Positions 39,185 through 52,310 of a stretch of 64,000 nt of DNA are shown here, piece by piece. The notes below the pieces were generated by a model. It saw only the letters and a list, made by a program, of their open reading frames with translations. It searched no databases and was not told the DNA's origin. Positions within the stretch are counted from its first letter, which is position 1, and each line of letters begins with the position of its first letter. Made by a program: the position numbers and the translations under genes. The DNA is taken from assembly GCA_023846275.1 (NCBI GenBank), contig CM043875.1, forward strand, positions 21,518,593-21,582,592, in the 5' to 3' direction. Source of the DNA: Vanilla planifolia (taxonomy: Eukaryota; Streptophyta; Magnoliopsida; Asparagales; Orchidaceae).

Positions 39185-41055
39185 TGTTAACTCATAGCCG
39201 CAGTACTTAATTTTATGATAACAAATCTAAAGTATTTTAATGAATTTGTTTAAGTAAAATTTTATATTTTAAATAGTTGATGCTCAAAAATCATGAGAGA
39301 ACTTAAAGAAGAAGATAGACAAATGTCAAATCTCATGAAGATTATCTTAGTTAGAATAACAAACTACCAAGAGTTGAAATTTAAATTTATTTTTGGATAT
39401 TTTAAGTTTACTTTGATGAGAATTTTAAGTTTGATTGAATTATTTATTATAAGGCATATAAATTAAATAAAAATTAATCTTTGAACTAATTTTTTGATTC
39501 ATCTTTCTTGATTATCTAGACCATAATTTTGTCTTAATAATATCTTTGAAATTCTTAATTATAATAGTATATGTCAATAATATTAATTCATTAGTAAAAA
39601 TTTTAATAATAAAAAATAACCCATTCAGTAAAGGTAATTATGCATAAACTGGTTCGTTACAATATATAGATTGGCTATGATAAACTATTGTGGTTCAGGG
39701 AAACTAATCCAAAATCCCCGTTCAGCATACCAAACACTTTTCATAATCAATCTCAAACATTTCATTTTAGATCGGGTAATCAATCCCACTTTCATAAATC
39801 AAATAGAAAGTATATAGTTGGTTGCATAGGTGTTTAAATCTTGAACATACCAAGTGACAACCAACCTCGAAATCAAGTTGTCACTAAAGTCTACAAGATT
39901 CCTTATAAGGAGAAAGTAGAAATGCAATTACAAAATGTGAACCATCTAATCTTACATTTTGTGATCAATGATCACCATCGTATTAAAGTTTTCAAAAGCA
40001 TTAATTTTATCAGCCATCCAATAGCACCATTTTGCGATTACTAGATTCTTTTTTATTTTGCAAGTAAGATAAAAATCTGATTATCAAATTATGATTTAGA
40101 TCTAATGGCCTAGATCAATTTCTTATTTCAAAACAGCGCCACTTTATAGTCTTTGTCTAATCGCACAGTTTTGTCGATCGAATGATCACGGATCATTCTG
40201 ATCGAAGAGATCCTATGCAACAACTCTTTTAGTAGTTATTTTAAGCATTATAATTTTTATTTAAATAAAAAATTTTAATTAAAAAAATGTACATTGATAA
40301 AAGCTGTAATAATTTTTTGGTTTATTTGGTAAGTGCTTTTGGTCATTAGAACTTGTCTTTAAATATGAAACATTTTGTAGAAAATTAGGTGATGAATTTT
40401 TATGCAATCTAAAGAAAAGTTTCAAGACAAAAACATTCAAGTCTCCAGTAGCACATTCTCATTGTTGCTTTTATATGCTGTTGTGCCCATTCATTGTCAA
40501 ACCCATGAAATTCTATTTCTTTTCAAATCAATTAAATTATTAATTTTTCTTATTCTTAATTCATTTAATTAAAGATACTTGTGTTCAGTTAATCATTTTT
40601 GTAAAGTTAGAATTTTCTTCATATTAATTTTAATTTTATGTCATCAAATATTTTCTTTTATTGTCATTTCATTATAAGGTCATTGTAACATGTCCTATTG
40701 ATTTTATTATAAGAACATAGATTGGTAGGGTTTAGCCCACTTGTCTTTTGGTAAAAGGCTTTCATTGAGTATTTGTTTTTACTTATTTTTTATCGGGGGT
40801 AGTTGTAGTTTTTGTTTTAAGACTAAACACCTAAAAATTATTGGTGTATAATTTTTAATTATTATTGATTTTTTATTGCACAATTTTCATGAAAATTAGC
40901 ATGTTTTAAAATCAAATTAAAATTTACAAAAAATCATTTTTATAGATTTGTTCAACTCTTCAAAATAATTTTAAACTATATCTTTAAATATTTTTATAAG
41001 AAATTAAAACTTTTATTCTTAGCAATTCATTATCCTCTTGTTGAACCATAGTTCA
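39185..41055 (+). repeat. 3' LTR of gag-only copia element
   Basis: Right member of the LTR pair, starting TGTTAACTCATAG and ending ...CATAGTTCA. Confidence 0.8.
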
Positions 41056-42895
41056 TTATAAATATCTATTAGATTCGTTCTCTTTTTATATGAGGGGATC
41101 CTTAGAATAGTTGTCTTTCTTAATTGATCTTAATATTTCTTCTCTCAAATCAAATTATTATTTTCGTATACAATACTAACTTCTTAATGCTATCTAGAGA
41201 GTAATATTTTACTTTTCTCCTCCTTTTGGGAGCATATATTTCTAAGAAAATGTTGTATGAGATAGGCTTCATGTATGAGATGTTTTACCTTTTGAGTTGG
41301 AGTTTTATTCTTCTAAAATCAAGTTTACTTCTCTCCAATAATAAGTGATCATCATAATTTGACCATAAAGTCATATCTTGAGAAATATTTTTCTTATCTC
41401 CTCCTTTTGATAACATTTTATTTCCAATAAAATAATATATGACTTAGGCTTAATGAACATCATATTACCTTTTAAATCTTTAGTTTGGAGTTCAATTTAG
41501 CTAACATTAGCTTTAATTCACTTCAATCAAACGTTTTATCTTTAAATTAAGTCATAATGAGGGGTTCAATAATAGGTATCTTAAAGAATCCATTGAGATT
41601 CCTCTTTGTGATCTCAATTTTAGTATTATAGATGAATGATATTGAAACACTAAAATCTTCATTAATTCTTACATTGTTATAGAAATGTTAAATTAACTCA
41701 AATTTGAAGTGGTTTACTTAAAGAACCCTCTTTATTCTAGCACCATCAAACATACGTAGCATATGTTCTTTCAAATTATGTTCAAAGTCAAGTATGATCA
41801 AGTTTGTTGCATTCATCAAACACTCCCTCGTGTTGTCATAGGCCACAAAATTTGCCTTTGATTTAAACATTTTCTTTTTTTTCTTACCAGAGTCTCAAAC
41901 TTGAATAAAATATTTTTAACTTAAACTTTATGAGTTTTAGGAATTAATACTCATAAGCAATTCCATTCTATTACTCTATAATAATCAACACAAATATTTA
42001 AATTCTTATAGCAAAATTTAATGGAGATGACTCACAGAGAAAGTGACATAAGTGAAATTTGAGTAGATTAATCTCTTCTTATAAAATCTTGGCCAAATGT
42101 ACAACCTTTCATTATGAGAAATGCATCAAACATTTCATCCTCCATTAGCCAAGCATTCAATAAAAAAGTAAAAACTCCTAAGGTTGGGTCAGTATTTATA
42201 GGCTAGTAGGACCACACTATTTGATACACACTAAATGACTAGTTAAACCTCTTTAGGTCAAGGATTTCATGGTAATCTTACCATACTTTGACTTTTTTTG
42301 TATCGTACAATTTCTTTGGGTTTCCAGTCAACTCATACAACCATGTATTTAAATCATTGTATATAGATCGTATTGCTTGATAGACTACTTTGCTCCCTAT
42401 GATGGTTTTGCCTAAATGATTTTACAAACTTCTCAATTTCCTTTTTTTCTAATTCTTATTTCTATTATCATAAATAACGAGTTCTCCTTAATGACTATCT
42501 ATTTTTGTCCTCTCCTATGTCCAAAACATCTTTAAAAATTGTTGATCTTTGCCAAGAACCAATCTCATGAGAGAAACCATAAGCCTTCTTAGTACATTTT
42601 CACCATAGTTCTTTAGTATTAATTCTCTTAGAGCTCGATAACATATTCTTAATTATATGACATTATGGCACATTTGTTATGACTGATTTCTAATAAAACA
42701 ATCGCAAAACCATAGGAGTATCCTATTAGCTTACCTAGGTCACACTGAGAGAATTTTAATGAATATAACATTGAATTCTATAAAATGATGTGTTACTTTC
42801 TTTTCCATTTAAAAATCTATGAGCAAGATAGAACTAAATATCTTAATTTTTTAAAGTGAGAAAGAAATTAAATTATCATGTGTCCTTATCATGAA
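41056..42895. other. AT-rich, unassigned; two copies of a purine-tract-like block
   Basis: TCTCCTCCTTTTGGGAGCATAT at about 41216 and ATCTCCTCCTTTTGATAACATT at about 41398 are two related blocks about 180 bases apart. On the minus strand they read AAAAGGAGGAGA, like the purine-rich repeats before copia 3' LTRs, so part of a minus-oriented copia 3' end may be here. No coding domain was found. Confidence 0.4.
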
Positions 42896-45800
42896 GACAT
42901 TCCCAACATTTGTTTCCACTTTATTGCAAAATTATTTGATCAAGTTTTGTTTTATTTTGGGAACCAAAATCTGAAATTTGAATTTTGAATTTTGAAATTT
43001 GAATTGGAAACATTGTTGAATGACATGATTTGGGTTGCACCATATGAGCTTTGATTTTGCTTAATTCTTAAAATGTGCTTATTATTTTATTTATGTTATG
43101 CCTTTTATCTCTTATCCTCATTTTTATTTAATTATGAATGCATGAAATGATATGGATAAGATACTTGAAAATTAAGGGTGGTGGTTAAGGATAAGAGCAC
43201 TAAAGGAAATAGATAATAAGCATGATTCATTTATGAATATTCAAGGTAGACTAAATATAAGAGAAAGAAGAATAATAAATCAATATATATATATATATAT
43301 TAACTAAAACATTTCTTAGATTCCTTGTTTTTAGAAATTGGATTTGGCTAGCCTCAAAGAAGTGGATTATATGAGGATTGGATTAATAGCTTGGACCATG
43401 GCTACATTAGAAAATACTCGTTCATCTTAAGATAAGTTCGTCGTTTAAAGAGGTGTGGCCATGGTATTATTTTAAACCCTTATGAAGTGCTTTTAAGGGT
43501 TTTAGCAAACCTAGCAAAAACAAAATTTTTGGAGAGGTCAATTGAGAGCATACCAAGAAGAAAAACAATGATAAGCCATAAGAAGAAGGTGGAGTGCTCA
43601 AGGTTGAAAGTAAGAAAGGATCTAATTATGGAGAAGTCCTCTACACAGTTTGTTCTAGGTACAATGACTCTTGAGTTATACATTAAACATGCTTGAGTTC
43701 ATACATTCAACCTTATTAAGATTTGAGCAAGATAAAAATAAATTACTTTTCTAAATGCATGTGAAACCTTGGGAAAATAGATAACTAGTCCCTTTTCATG
43801 AATTTTAATTGGGAATAAGGGAATTTTTCTACCAGAGATTATGGGGAATTTCTTTAGCAATAATAATGGTTAGTTAACCTTTTGTGTCATGTAATATCTC
43901 AAAAGAAACCATGATAAAAAAGTGTATATTAACATTCTAACCATGAATGTGGAGTAGAATCCATTAGATTTTGTTATATTACATGTTTTGATTTTGATTA
44001 TAGTTATATGTTAAAGATTAATGTGGAATAGAAAATTGATGATGCAAAATACCACTTAACCTAGACATTTTGAAACGGATCAAGTTGGGTACCATTTTGA
44101 ATTCTATCCTTGTTGGTTGATTAGGCTTAAAGTATCATGTTAAATGTTAGAAAAATTTTGCAAAACCATGGGGATGCAAATTTTCTTGGGATTAACCTTC
44201 ATCACCTAAATAAGATATCCTTGTTTACTTAATATAGTTATTGGAATTCAAGATCCTAGTAAAATCTTTATTTATTTTAAGAAGAATGAATGCATAATAA
44301 GTAGATTGCATGTAATATTTACTAAATGTTAATTCATGAGTTTTATGATATGAGGAACCTAGTAATGAGCAAAATCATGACTTGACATCATGCTTTTTGT
44401 ATGAATATAATTTTTTAAAATGTAAATTTGGATGTAAGGCACTAAGGTTGTGTTTGAAACTTCTCATAAGTTTAGTTGATAGCATGTCATGGTGAGGATG
44501 TTCACATATTATCAAACAGTGGAGAAAAATAAATGAAAGAACATGTCACATATTTTTCACCTTAACCTAATCCATAAATCATTTAAGGTAACTTACAATT
44601 TGAGTAAAACCCTTGTTAATTTGTGACCAAGTATCCCATTTGCCTTTATTTTTTTTTGGGATGTAAGGAACCATGGCTTGGCTATGTAATGGGAGGTTGG
44701 GATCAACCTTAAGAGAAGCTAAAGGACTTCTGTGTATTGGTGACCCATAGTTTCTAGTTGAGAGACCTTGGTGGGCTCGATTTAAGGTTTTAAAAGAATG
44801 TTAGGTTGAGTAAAGATATGGTTAGTAAGCATAGTGTTGTTTATGGCTATAAATGCTAAGGTGGAGTTAGCATTAATGTAAATGTATTATGGACAATTCT
44901 TAATCCTTAGTAAAGTGTAACTGAAAAGTTAATGTGCTTGGTTATGGTTATGTGAAATATGTTAATCTTAGAAATTAAGCTTAATGGCTTAAGAATAATC
45001 TATGAAATAAAACTATAATAAAGGGTTGTAGTGATGGGTTAAGGAGATGTCAATTATGAGCCTCTATGCATATTATAAATTAGATGAAGGTAGAAGAGCT
45101 TGGGATAAGAGTTATGGATATGCTAAGTTTAGCCAAGGAAAAAAATAAAGATGTTTACTAAAACCTTGATTTGATTAGGTTCATTGTGTACGACCATAAA
45201 TTTAGGCTACATTATTAATGATTTTGCAGGATGTGTGGTGGCATAAAAGATGTTATAAGATTGTTATGGTGACTTAAGGTTGCCTTGGAGCTATAAGGGC
45301 CGCTTGTGATATTTGTGTGAATCCAAATTTTGTGAAAATTGACTATATGTTAGATAAAAGCCAATGCTTTGTAAGCAATAAGGTTAGACTAGATAAGAAA
45401 AGTCTTAGATAAAATCAAAACAACACTCAATAAAAAATAGGCTATGATACTCTAAATAACTATGTTAAGGTTTAGTGGGATTCTTAGAGTTTTTAGATGT
45501 TGTAGATCTTTGATCATGCATGCTCTCTTAGGAGATAGGTTAGTTACTTTACTCCTCCCTTGAGCTAGAGATATATACATCTTGATGGTTAATTTTAAAG
45601 GAAGAGTACTAAATAACTTGGTAAGAACCTTTAAGATTGGCTGGATGCCATTGATTAAATAGTCTTAGAAAAGAATCATATGATTTGCTTTGTTGTGGAA
45701 GAGAGTTTTTGGATTATTGAAAACTCCAAAATCCCTATGGGGTTAGTCATTATGATTAACAACACCTTATAGAATGTTGGATTTTGTGATGTGATAGAAG

Positions 45801-46441
45801 AGCAAGTTTGGTCACAATTCTCTTAGATAGAGCAATGTATTAGATCAAAAGGGGAATACTAGGCATCTAGTTAGCCATAATATAAGAATAGATATTAGCT
45901 TAGCTAATAGTTTTGTTGCTTATGGTCATTATGATTCATCTAATTCATTTAAATTATTTACTCAATTATTACATATATAGTTTTTGGATATTGCATGTTA
46001 GTTTTACAGTATAGTTCAAAGATTCTTTATTAAGCTTACCAACTCACCCATATATATTTTTGTAGGATTAAGGCATCAAGAGTTGAGTAGGAGTTAATCT
46101 AGGAATTATTAAAATCAATGTAGTAATTAGATGATTTATTACTTTTATCTAATCATCTATTGTAGTGGATTTGATATTATTTGTCAACAGTTGTATTTAT
46201 TGAATATGAGACTATATTGGATTATTTATTTAGACTTAATAGTTATTATTATGCTTTTATCAAACTCTAGTGATTATTTATAATGTTGTAGTGGATTACA
46301 CATAAATAGATGTAATTTTCTATTATATGTATTTCTTAACATGATAATATTTGTATAAACTTATAATAAAATTATAGGTATATTTGATATTATGACTTTG
46401 GATTAGTTGCATGTGTGGTTTAAAAACAACTGGGTGTAATA
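42896..46441 (+). repeat. Gypsy-type long LTR, plus orientation (inverted-pair arm 1)
   Basis: Pairs in reverse complement with 46472-50392 over its whole length. Clear matches include 43500-43680 versus 49560-49760 (GAGAG.ATACCAAG.AGAAAA and GATCTAATTA.G), 44660-44850 versus 48470-48600 (GGTTTGGCTA, AGTTTCTAGTTG), and 46030-46150 versus 46770-46880. Near its right end TTACCAACTCACCCATATAT and TTTTTGTAGGATTAAG resemble conserved 3' LTR sequence, and it closes with AACTGGGTGTAATA. The left end is approximate. No protein coding is apparent; short open frames near 43480-43700 are not gene-like. Confidence 0.65.
43283..43300. repeat. (AT)9 microsatellite
   Basis: Nine uninterrupted AT units, inside arm 1. 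Confidence 0.9.
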
Positions 46442-46479
46442 TTGTCACTCATGGCTTTTTTAAACCATGAGTGTAACAA
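46442..46479. repeat. Hairpin at the centre of the inverted LTR pair
   Basis: TTGTCACTCATGG at 46442-46454 faces CCATGAGTGTAACAA at 46465-46479, a 13-base stem with one extra base, around an AT-rich loop. It is the centre of symmetry of a much longer inverted repeat. Confidence 0.8.
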
Positions 46480-49400
46480 AATGGAAATATCTCAATACCA
46501 AATGTACTTACAATTTACCATATAGTTTCATGCAAAACACTATCAAGTTAGGATTCTAATATTTTTCATAGCATAAATAGTTATCTGCAAAGTCAATAAA
46601 CAACATGAATCTAATAAAATCTAAAGTAACATCATGATGACTACCAAAGTATGATGAAAAACATGATAAAAATCTATCATGTCTAAATAGATAGTATAAT
46701 ATAATCCTAAGTTCAATAAACACAACAAATATCTAAATAATATCAAATCTATTATTACTAAAAATAAAATGAACAAGATAAATCACTTAACTACTACATT
46801 AACTTTGATAATCTCCAGATCGACTCCTAACTTCCTAATCTTAAAAAAATATAATGGGTGATTTTGGAGATTTAATAAGGAATTCTTGAGCCATATTATA
46901 AAACTAACATGTAATATCACAAAGTATGTATATAATTACTATGTATATCATGTAAATGAGTGAAATTAGTTACTAACAACTATAAGATATCATCATTTAC
47001 CATCTAAGTGAATATATATCCTTATAATATGGTTATTTAGATTCTTAGTGACCCTCTTAATCTAAAATACTCTCTTATTCAAGAGAATAATGATGTATCC
47101 TAATAGTCCTATCACATCACACAGTTCAACACTCTACAAGATAATACTGATCACAAGAGCTAGGCTTATAAGGTTCTAAAAGTCCTCAATAACCATGTGT
47201 ACTCCTATTATTTTCCATAGCATATCACTTCATGTAATCCTCCATGAGCCTAAATGTGTAATTATTCTCTTATAGGACTATTTTTATAATAACTTCCAAT
47301 CAATCTTAGAAGATCTTACCATGTAATCTAGTAGGTCCTCTTATAGATTCACCTGTCTACATGTAATTACCTCCAAGTTAAGGGAACAGGGTTTCTAACT
47401 TGTCTTCTCTAGAGTGAGTGTGCATAATCAAATGGTTCACTATATCAGATTACACACCTAATCAATCAAGACTTTATCAATTAGCATTCTACTAATTCAA
47501 ATCAACACAACCATTTGATAGGTAGATTTCATAAATTTTTAATATAATATTTAAAGAGTTCTCTTTATAAGTAGTAACCTAATAAATCAAGGGCTTTTCT
47601 TAACCTTATATCCACTAAAAGGGTTTGTTTATGCCTTATTTAAGTTATTCTTAGGTTTTCACCCTAACTAATTTTTTAATTATCTTAGATTACTATCTTT
47701 TAAATTCCTTAATGTTTTTTAAACTCTAACTCAGTTACTTAATACATTTTAGAGAATCTTTCTTATATTTAATTTTATCTTTATTTGTTTAAGAGCTTGA
47801 CTATTTAGGCTTACCTTAGTATTCATCGTTGACTTTTATCCTTAGGTTTCATATTTAGTTAATTTTTATTATAGCTAAGTTTAGGTTGACACAAGTATCA
47901 CTAATGTCTCTTATGCCCCCAAGACAACCTTGAGTCACCATAACCTTCCTAAGGTTTATTCTAAGCCAACACATGTCTCTCAAATCATCACCCAAGGTGT
48001 CATCTTGTGGCCCAAAGAGCTTAAGTAGGATCACTCAGGGCCTTACCCAAAGAACCTAATCAACGTAAGGGTTTAGCCAACACCTTTACCTTTTTGTTTT
48101 CTTTGGCCAAACTTAGAACATCCATAAGTCCTACTCCAAGCTCTTCTACCTTCATCTAAGGCCTTGGCCATGAGCTTAACTATCAAAAGTTTCATTTATA
48201 ATGTGTGTAGAGGTTCACTAATGATGTTTTTATAGCCCATCTCTAAGACCTTCTATTAAAGGTTCCTTCTTCAAGGATTATTCTTAAGTATTTAAGCTTA
48301 ATTCTAAGGGTAAGCTTACCTCACATAGCCTCATCCAAATACCTTAAATTACCAATTTAACTCTATTAAGAATTATGATTTATCTATAATATCTTTACCT
48401 TAAGATCCAATTCTACCCTAACACTTTTAGTTATAACAAAACCCTATGCTTGCCAAACAAATCCTTACTCAAGTTAGCTTTCTTCTATGGCCTTAAACTG
48501 AGCCCTCCAAGGCTTACCAACTAGAAACTAAGGGTCACACATACCTTAGAAGCCATCTTGGTACTCTTTAGGTTTAAACTTGTGCTTCCATGAGTTAGCC
48601 AAACCATAGTTTCATTCTTCATAAGCAAACCCAAGGCAATGAAATGCCTAGCCATGATATATCTTTAGTTTTGGGCTTAATTTCAAAGTTCTCTTAAAAA
48701 TTTTATGACTTAAGATAAGGTATAAATTATAGCATGTGACATTTCATATATTTTTCATTCATGGTTTGATAATAAGCACACATCTTTACCAAGTCATGCT
48801 ATCAACTAAAAGTGAATAATCTCAAAAAAAAAACTTTAGTACCTCACATAAAATTTGGACTTTAAACAAGTAGAATAATATGAAAACATGACATCAAATC
48901 TCTATTTTTCACTTACTCGTTCATCATGTCATTAAACTCTTGGTTTAATCATGTAATAATCAAGAGATTCTCACTGTATTCATTCTACATTATCATACAT
49001 TCATTCTGCATAGAAAGAAGAAGAATTTTATTAAGGAACTTAATTTTTAGAAAGATATAGTAATATAACAAAGTAATCATTTCTAGGTTATGAGAGTTAA
49101 TTTCTAATAAAATTGCTTTCTAAGGCAAATAATATTTTTCCACATTTAAGATGGCACCCCATGATTACATGCTTAATCAAAGCATATACGTTAAAATGCT
49201 TCTAACATGCTCCACGTGATGTTGTCATGGTTAAGGGGTGTTTTGCTTCAATAAATTTTTAATCTATATACATCTTCAACATATATCTATAACCAAAGCC
49301 AAATAAATAAAACATGACCATGTAAACTTCTTTGCATTCACAGGTAAAATATTAGCACACTGTTCCATTAGAAATATTGTATAAAAAAGAATGATAATTT

Positions 49401-50392
49401 ACCCCTTTGTATCTCTAAATAAAGCCTCCAGAGTCTCAGATATAATGAATCTGCTTATCCCAAAGCCAAATTCACGAATAAGGATGACTAGTCATCAATT
49501 TGTTTCCAAGCTCCTACATGCATTTAGCAAAGTAATTCATTTATATCTTGCCTTAGAACTCAGCTATATTAAATGTAGGAACTCAAGGGTCATCCTTCTT
49601 AAAAAAAACTATTTAGATGACTTCTTCTTAATTAGATCATCCCTTGCTTCAAAGCTTGAACCCTTCTACTTGTTCTTCATTACTATTTACCTTTGTTTTC
49701 TCCTTGGTATCCTCTCAACTGGTCACTCCAAACATCCATTTTATGGCTAGGTTTTTTAAAATTCTTAGAAGCACATCTTAATGGTTTAAATAACTTTGTT
49801 CACACCTCCTTAAACCAAGGCTTTTTTAAACATGAACCAGTTTTGGATGGGTTATGCCACTATTCATTAAACTAACCCTCTTTTAAGTAGCCCTTTAGTG
49901 GTCGACCAAATAAAATTCCTAAAAATTAGGAATCAAAGAAACTATGGATAATAGATACATTCATTATTCATTCATCTTTCTCACATATTTATTTAATATC
50001 ATAATATATTTCTAAATGCATCACATTTATATTTTTATTTTTATTTAATTCTTTTATTTTTATCTACCAACTCCTAATTTATAGGAATCTTATCCATGCC
50101 CTATCAAGAAGTCATAGTTGGTTAATAATGAGAATAATTGATAAAATTAATAATAGAAATAAATTTGCAAGCTACATGTTTAAACAATAAGCCCAATCAA
50201 GGCTTATGTTGTGCAACTCAAGTCTTATCATTTTGTTATGCTTCTAATGCTAGAATTTAAAATTTACAATTCAACATTAAATTTAATCATATTTAAAATT
50301 TAAACATATTAAAATTTATATTTTTAATTCATAAAAAAATACTTAAATTGATTAACTAGTTTGCAATAATATAATACAAATGATGTGTAACA
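46472..50392 (-). repeat. Gypsy-type long LTR, minus orientation (inverted-pair arm 2)
   Basis: Reverse-complement partner of 42896-46441. Its right end (plus strand) is TGATGTGTAACA, that is TGTTACACATCA on the element's strand, a standard gypsy LTR start. Open stretches at 49391-49875 are not conserved as protein in arm 1 and are considered chance. Confidence 0.65.
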
Positions 50393-51039
50393 GTCATATT
50401 TATCAACGCCTTCAATTTAGGAATCCAAACCATTTTGGGTTCACAACTAGAGGCATTTTGCATTTTGAATGGAAATTGGAAATTAGGTATCTAGATCAAA
50501 AAGACGTGTGAATTCAATGTAGGTGCACTATCTAGCAAAGAATAAGAAAGCTATGTGAGATGCATCAAATATTTAACTGTATGACATGAGTTATTTTTGA
50601 AATTTTTGCACAAGAAGCAAGTCCCTAAGGAATGCTCATGAATTTTGTCAGTTTAGAATTAATGGATTACTTAATAGGGAAATTAATAAAAATATGACCT
50701 AATTTATCAATAATAATTTCATACTACTTTTGATGGCACATGTGAGTAAGAACCATGTATGATGGTCATATAAGAATGAGCATGTTCATGAAATTTTCTT
50801 CTATTAACTTTATTGTTCATGTGAGTATAATATTTAACATAAGGAGCAACATGTGAGGAGGTATCAAAAAAATTTTCTTTCAACAAATCTACTTTTTTTA
50901 ACCAAAGAAATGATATTTAAATTCTTTTATAGTTCACTTTTTTTGCTTTTGAGTTGTGCCTTTTAATCTCTTAAGTTGTCAAGACATATTTTGTTATCTT
51001 CAAAGTTATGCTTAAATATATTCAAATTATTATGGAACT
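50393..51039. other. AT-rich, unassigned, probably eroded copia interior
   Basis: Lies between the gypsy LTR end and a minus-strand copia gag relic. No motif recognised. Confidence 0.4.
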
Positions 51040-51780
51040 AACTCAAGGAATCAAATATACCCTTTAGCATTATAATATAATGTTTTATTCTCTTTTGTAA
51101 GTTCATCACATGCTCTCTCTCAAGTCTATGTATAGTATGTTTATGTACATCCCTTCTATGATTGGCATATTTCTCAATTAATTTTCTATGATTTTTAATG
51201 AATTTTTCATTATTATTATAAAGTTCATCATTAGATGTAGCTTGATGGCCAACACTTGATGAAGCTTTAGCATGATCAAGTTCTACTCAAAAAGTGGACT
51301 CTAATATGTTTGTTGGACTTCTTCTCATTTGTTTTCCTCTTCTTCTTCTTCTCATCTCCTTTTTCTTCAATTTTTTCTTCTCCCTCATTTCATTTGTTAT
51401 TTGAGGCTTTTTTCTCCAAATAATCTACTAAGCTCATTCTTAACCTCCAAAAAGTGTTTAAAGTAGAGAGTTTCATGCATGTCTCATATGTAAATACATA
51501 GTACAAGCTATTCAATCATGGACTATTTAATTATAATCTAGAATAAATATATCATAGCTAAGAACAACATATAATTTTTCAAACAAATCCCAAAATTGTA
51601 ATCCATAGAAAATACATCATAGCTAAGAACAACATATAATGTTTCAAACAACCCCCAAGTAGTAGCATTTGCTTTTGTCACAAAAGAGTTGAAGTTTACT
51701 TTCCATTCCTTAAGATTAGCACTAATAAAAACTAACGAAATTTCCATGATAAAATTTGAATCAAAATATAAAATCAAATA
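51040..51780 (-). pseudogene. Copia gag C-terminal-type relic, minus strand
   Basis: Minus strand, about 51260-51050 encodes an open, charged, coiled-coil-like stretch (SSSVGHQATSNDELYNNNEK then FIKNHRKLIEKYANHRRD and HRLEREHVMNLQKR), like the E/K/N-rich segment after the gag core in SIRE-type copia elements. Ahead of it, 51410-51310 is Lys/Glu/Arg-rich. The 79-codon open stretch 51777-51538 (…TWGLFETLYVVLSYD…) lies where the gag N-terminal part should be, but I cannot align it with confidence. The relic belongs to the minus-oriented LTR that starts at 51858. Confidence 0.55.
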
Positions 51781-51844
51781 TAAGAATTATGTGTGTCAAC
51801 AAGCATCTACTCAAGATTATTAGGCCTTATAAGTATGAGCCTTA

Positions 51845-51855
51845 CTTTAATAACA
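51845..51855 (-). other. Decayed primer-binding site
   Basis: Plus strand CTTTAATAACA against CTCTGATACCA expected (8 of 11), two bases before the LTR start TGTAAGGACTTTG. Confidence 0.5.
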
Positions 51856-51857
51856 CT

Positions 51858-52310
51858 TGTAAGGACTTTGAATCACATCAATAATAGGTAAATTGGTGAT
51901 GCATAGCCTAAATAAAATTTTCTTAAAAATTAAGAGTTAGGTAAAACTTTTGAGGCTTTCTTTGAGTTTACCATATCTTTTCTTGAACCTTCTCTAAGTA
52001 TATCAATATTATTAAGTTTACCATCTAAGGCTACAATAAGTTAATCAAGTGACGGAATAGAAAATGATAAGATAAGTGATAGAATAGGTTATAACATTTT
52101 TAGGTTGCTTAGCTTAATCACAAGCCTACATCTAGCCAAGTAACTTGCTTTAGAAATGCTATCCAAATCATTCCTTTATCACAATTTGGTGGAGAAATCC
52201 AAGTACAAACTAAAGCCTTTCATTGATTAGCTACAACCTAACAAACCCATATTCATAACCTAGGTCTAGTGCAAATCACTTTGCACATCCTTGGCTTAGA
52301 GCTAGGCAAT
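51858..52310 (-). repeat. Copia LTR, left half, split by nested chromovirus
   Basis: Starts TGTAAGGACTTTG like copy A at 1491. Matches 1620-1935 of copy A and 14735-15045 of copy B (GGCTACAATAAGTTAATCAAG; CTTAGAGCTAGGC). It breaks at 52310, where the nested element's LTR begins. Confidence 0.7.

Larger units (their letters stand above)
35023..41055 (+). mobile_element. Copia element with two LTRs and only gag inside
   Basis: Direct LTRs 35023-36968 (1,946 bp) and 39185-41055 (1,871 bp) enclose about 2.2 kb. After the left LTR (...AACACTTCA) comes a primer-site-like TGGCATCCAAGT; before the right LTR (TGTTAACTCATAG) comes a purine tract AAAAAGAGGAGATT. The interior carries a gag relic with a zinc knuckle and then goes directly to the purine tract: there is no protease, integrase, RT or RNase H. 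The element is thus non-autonomous by structure, either through a large pol deletion or by descent. LTR pairs align along their length (for example the shared run around 36288 and 40391, TTAGGTGATGAATTTTTATG) with heavy divergence. Target duplications are not convincing (ATTAT left, TTATA right). Confidence 0.83.

Noticed and set aside
49391..49875. 119-codon and 60-codon plus frames
   Set aside because: Inside an LTR in minus orientation; the mirror arm at 43480-43700 does not keep the same frame.
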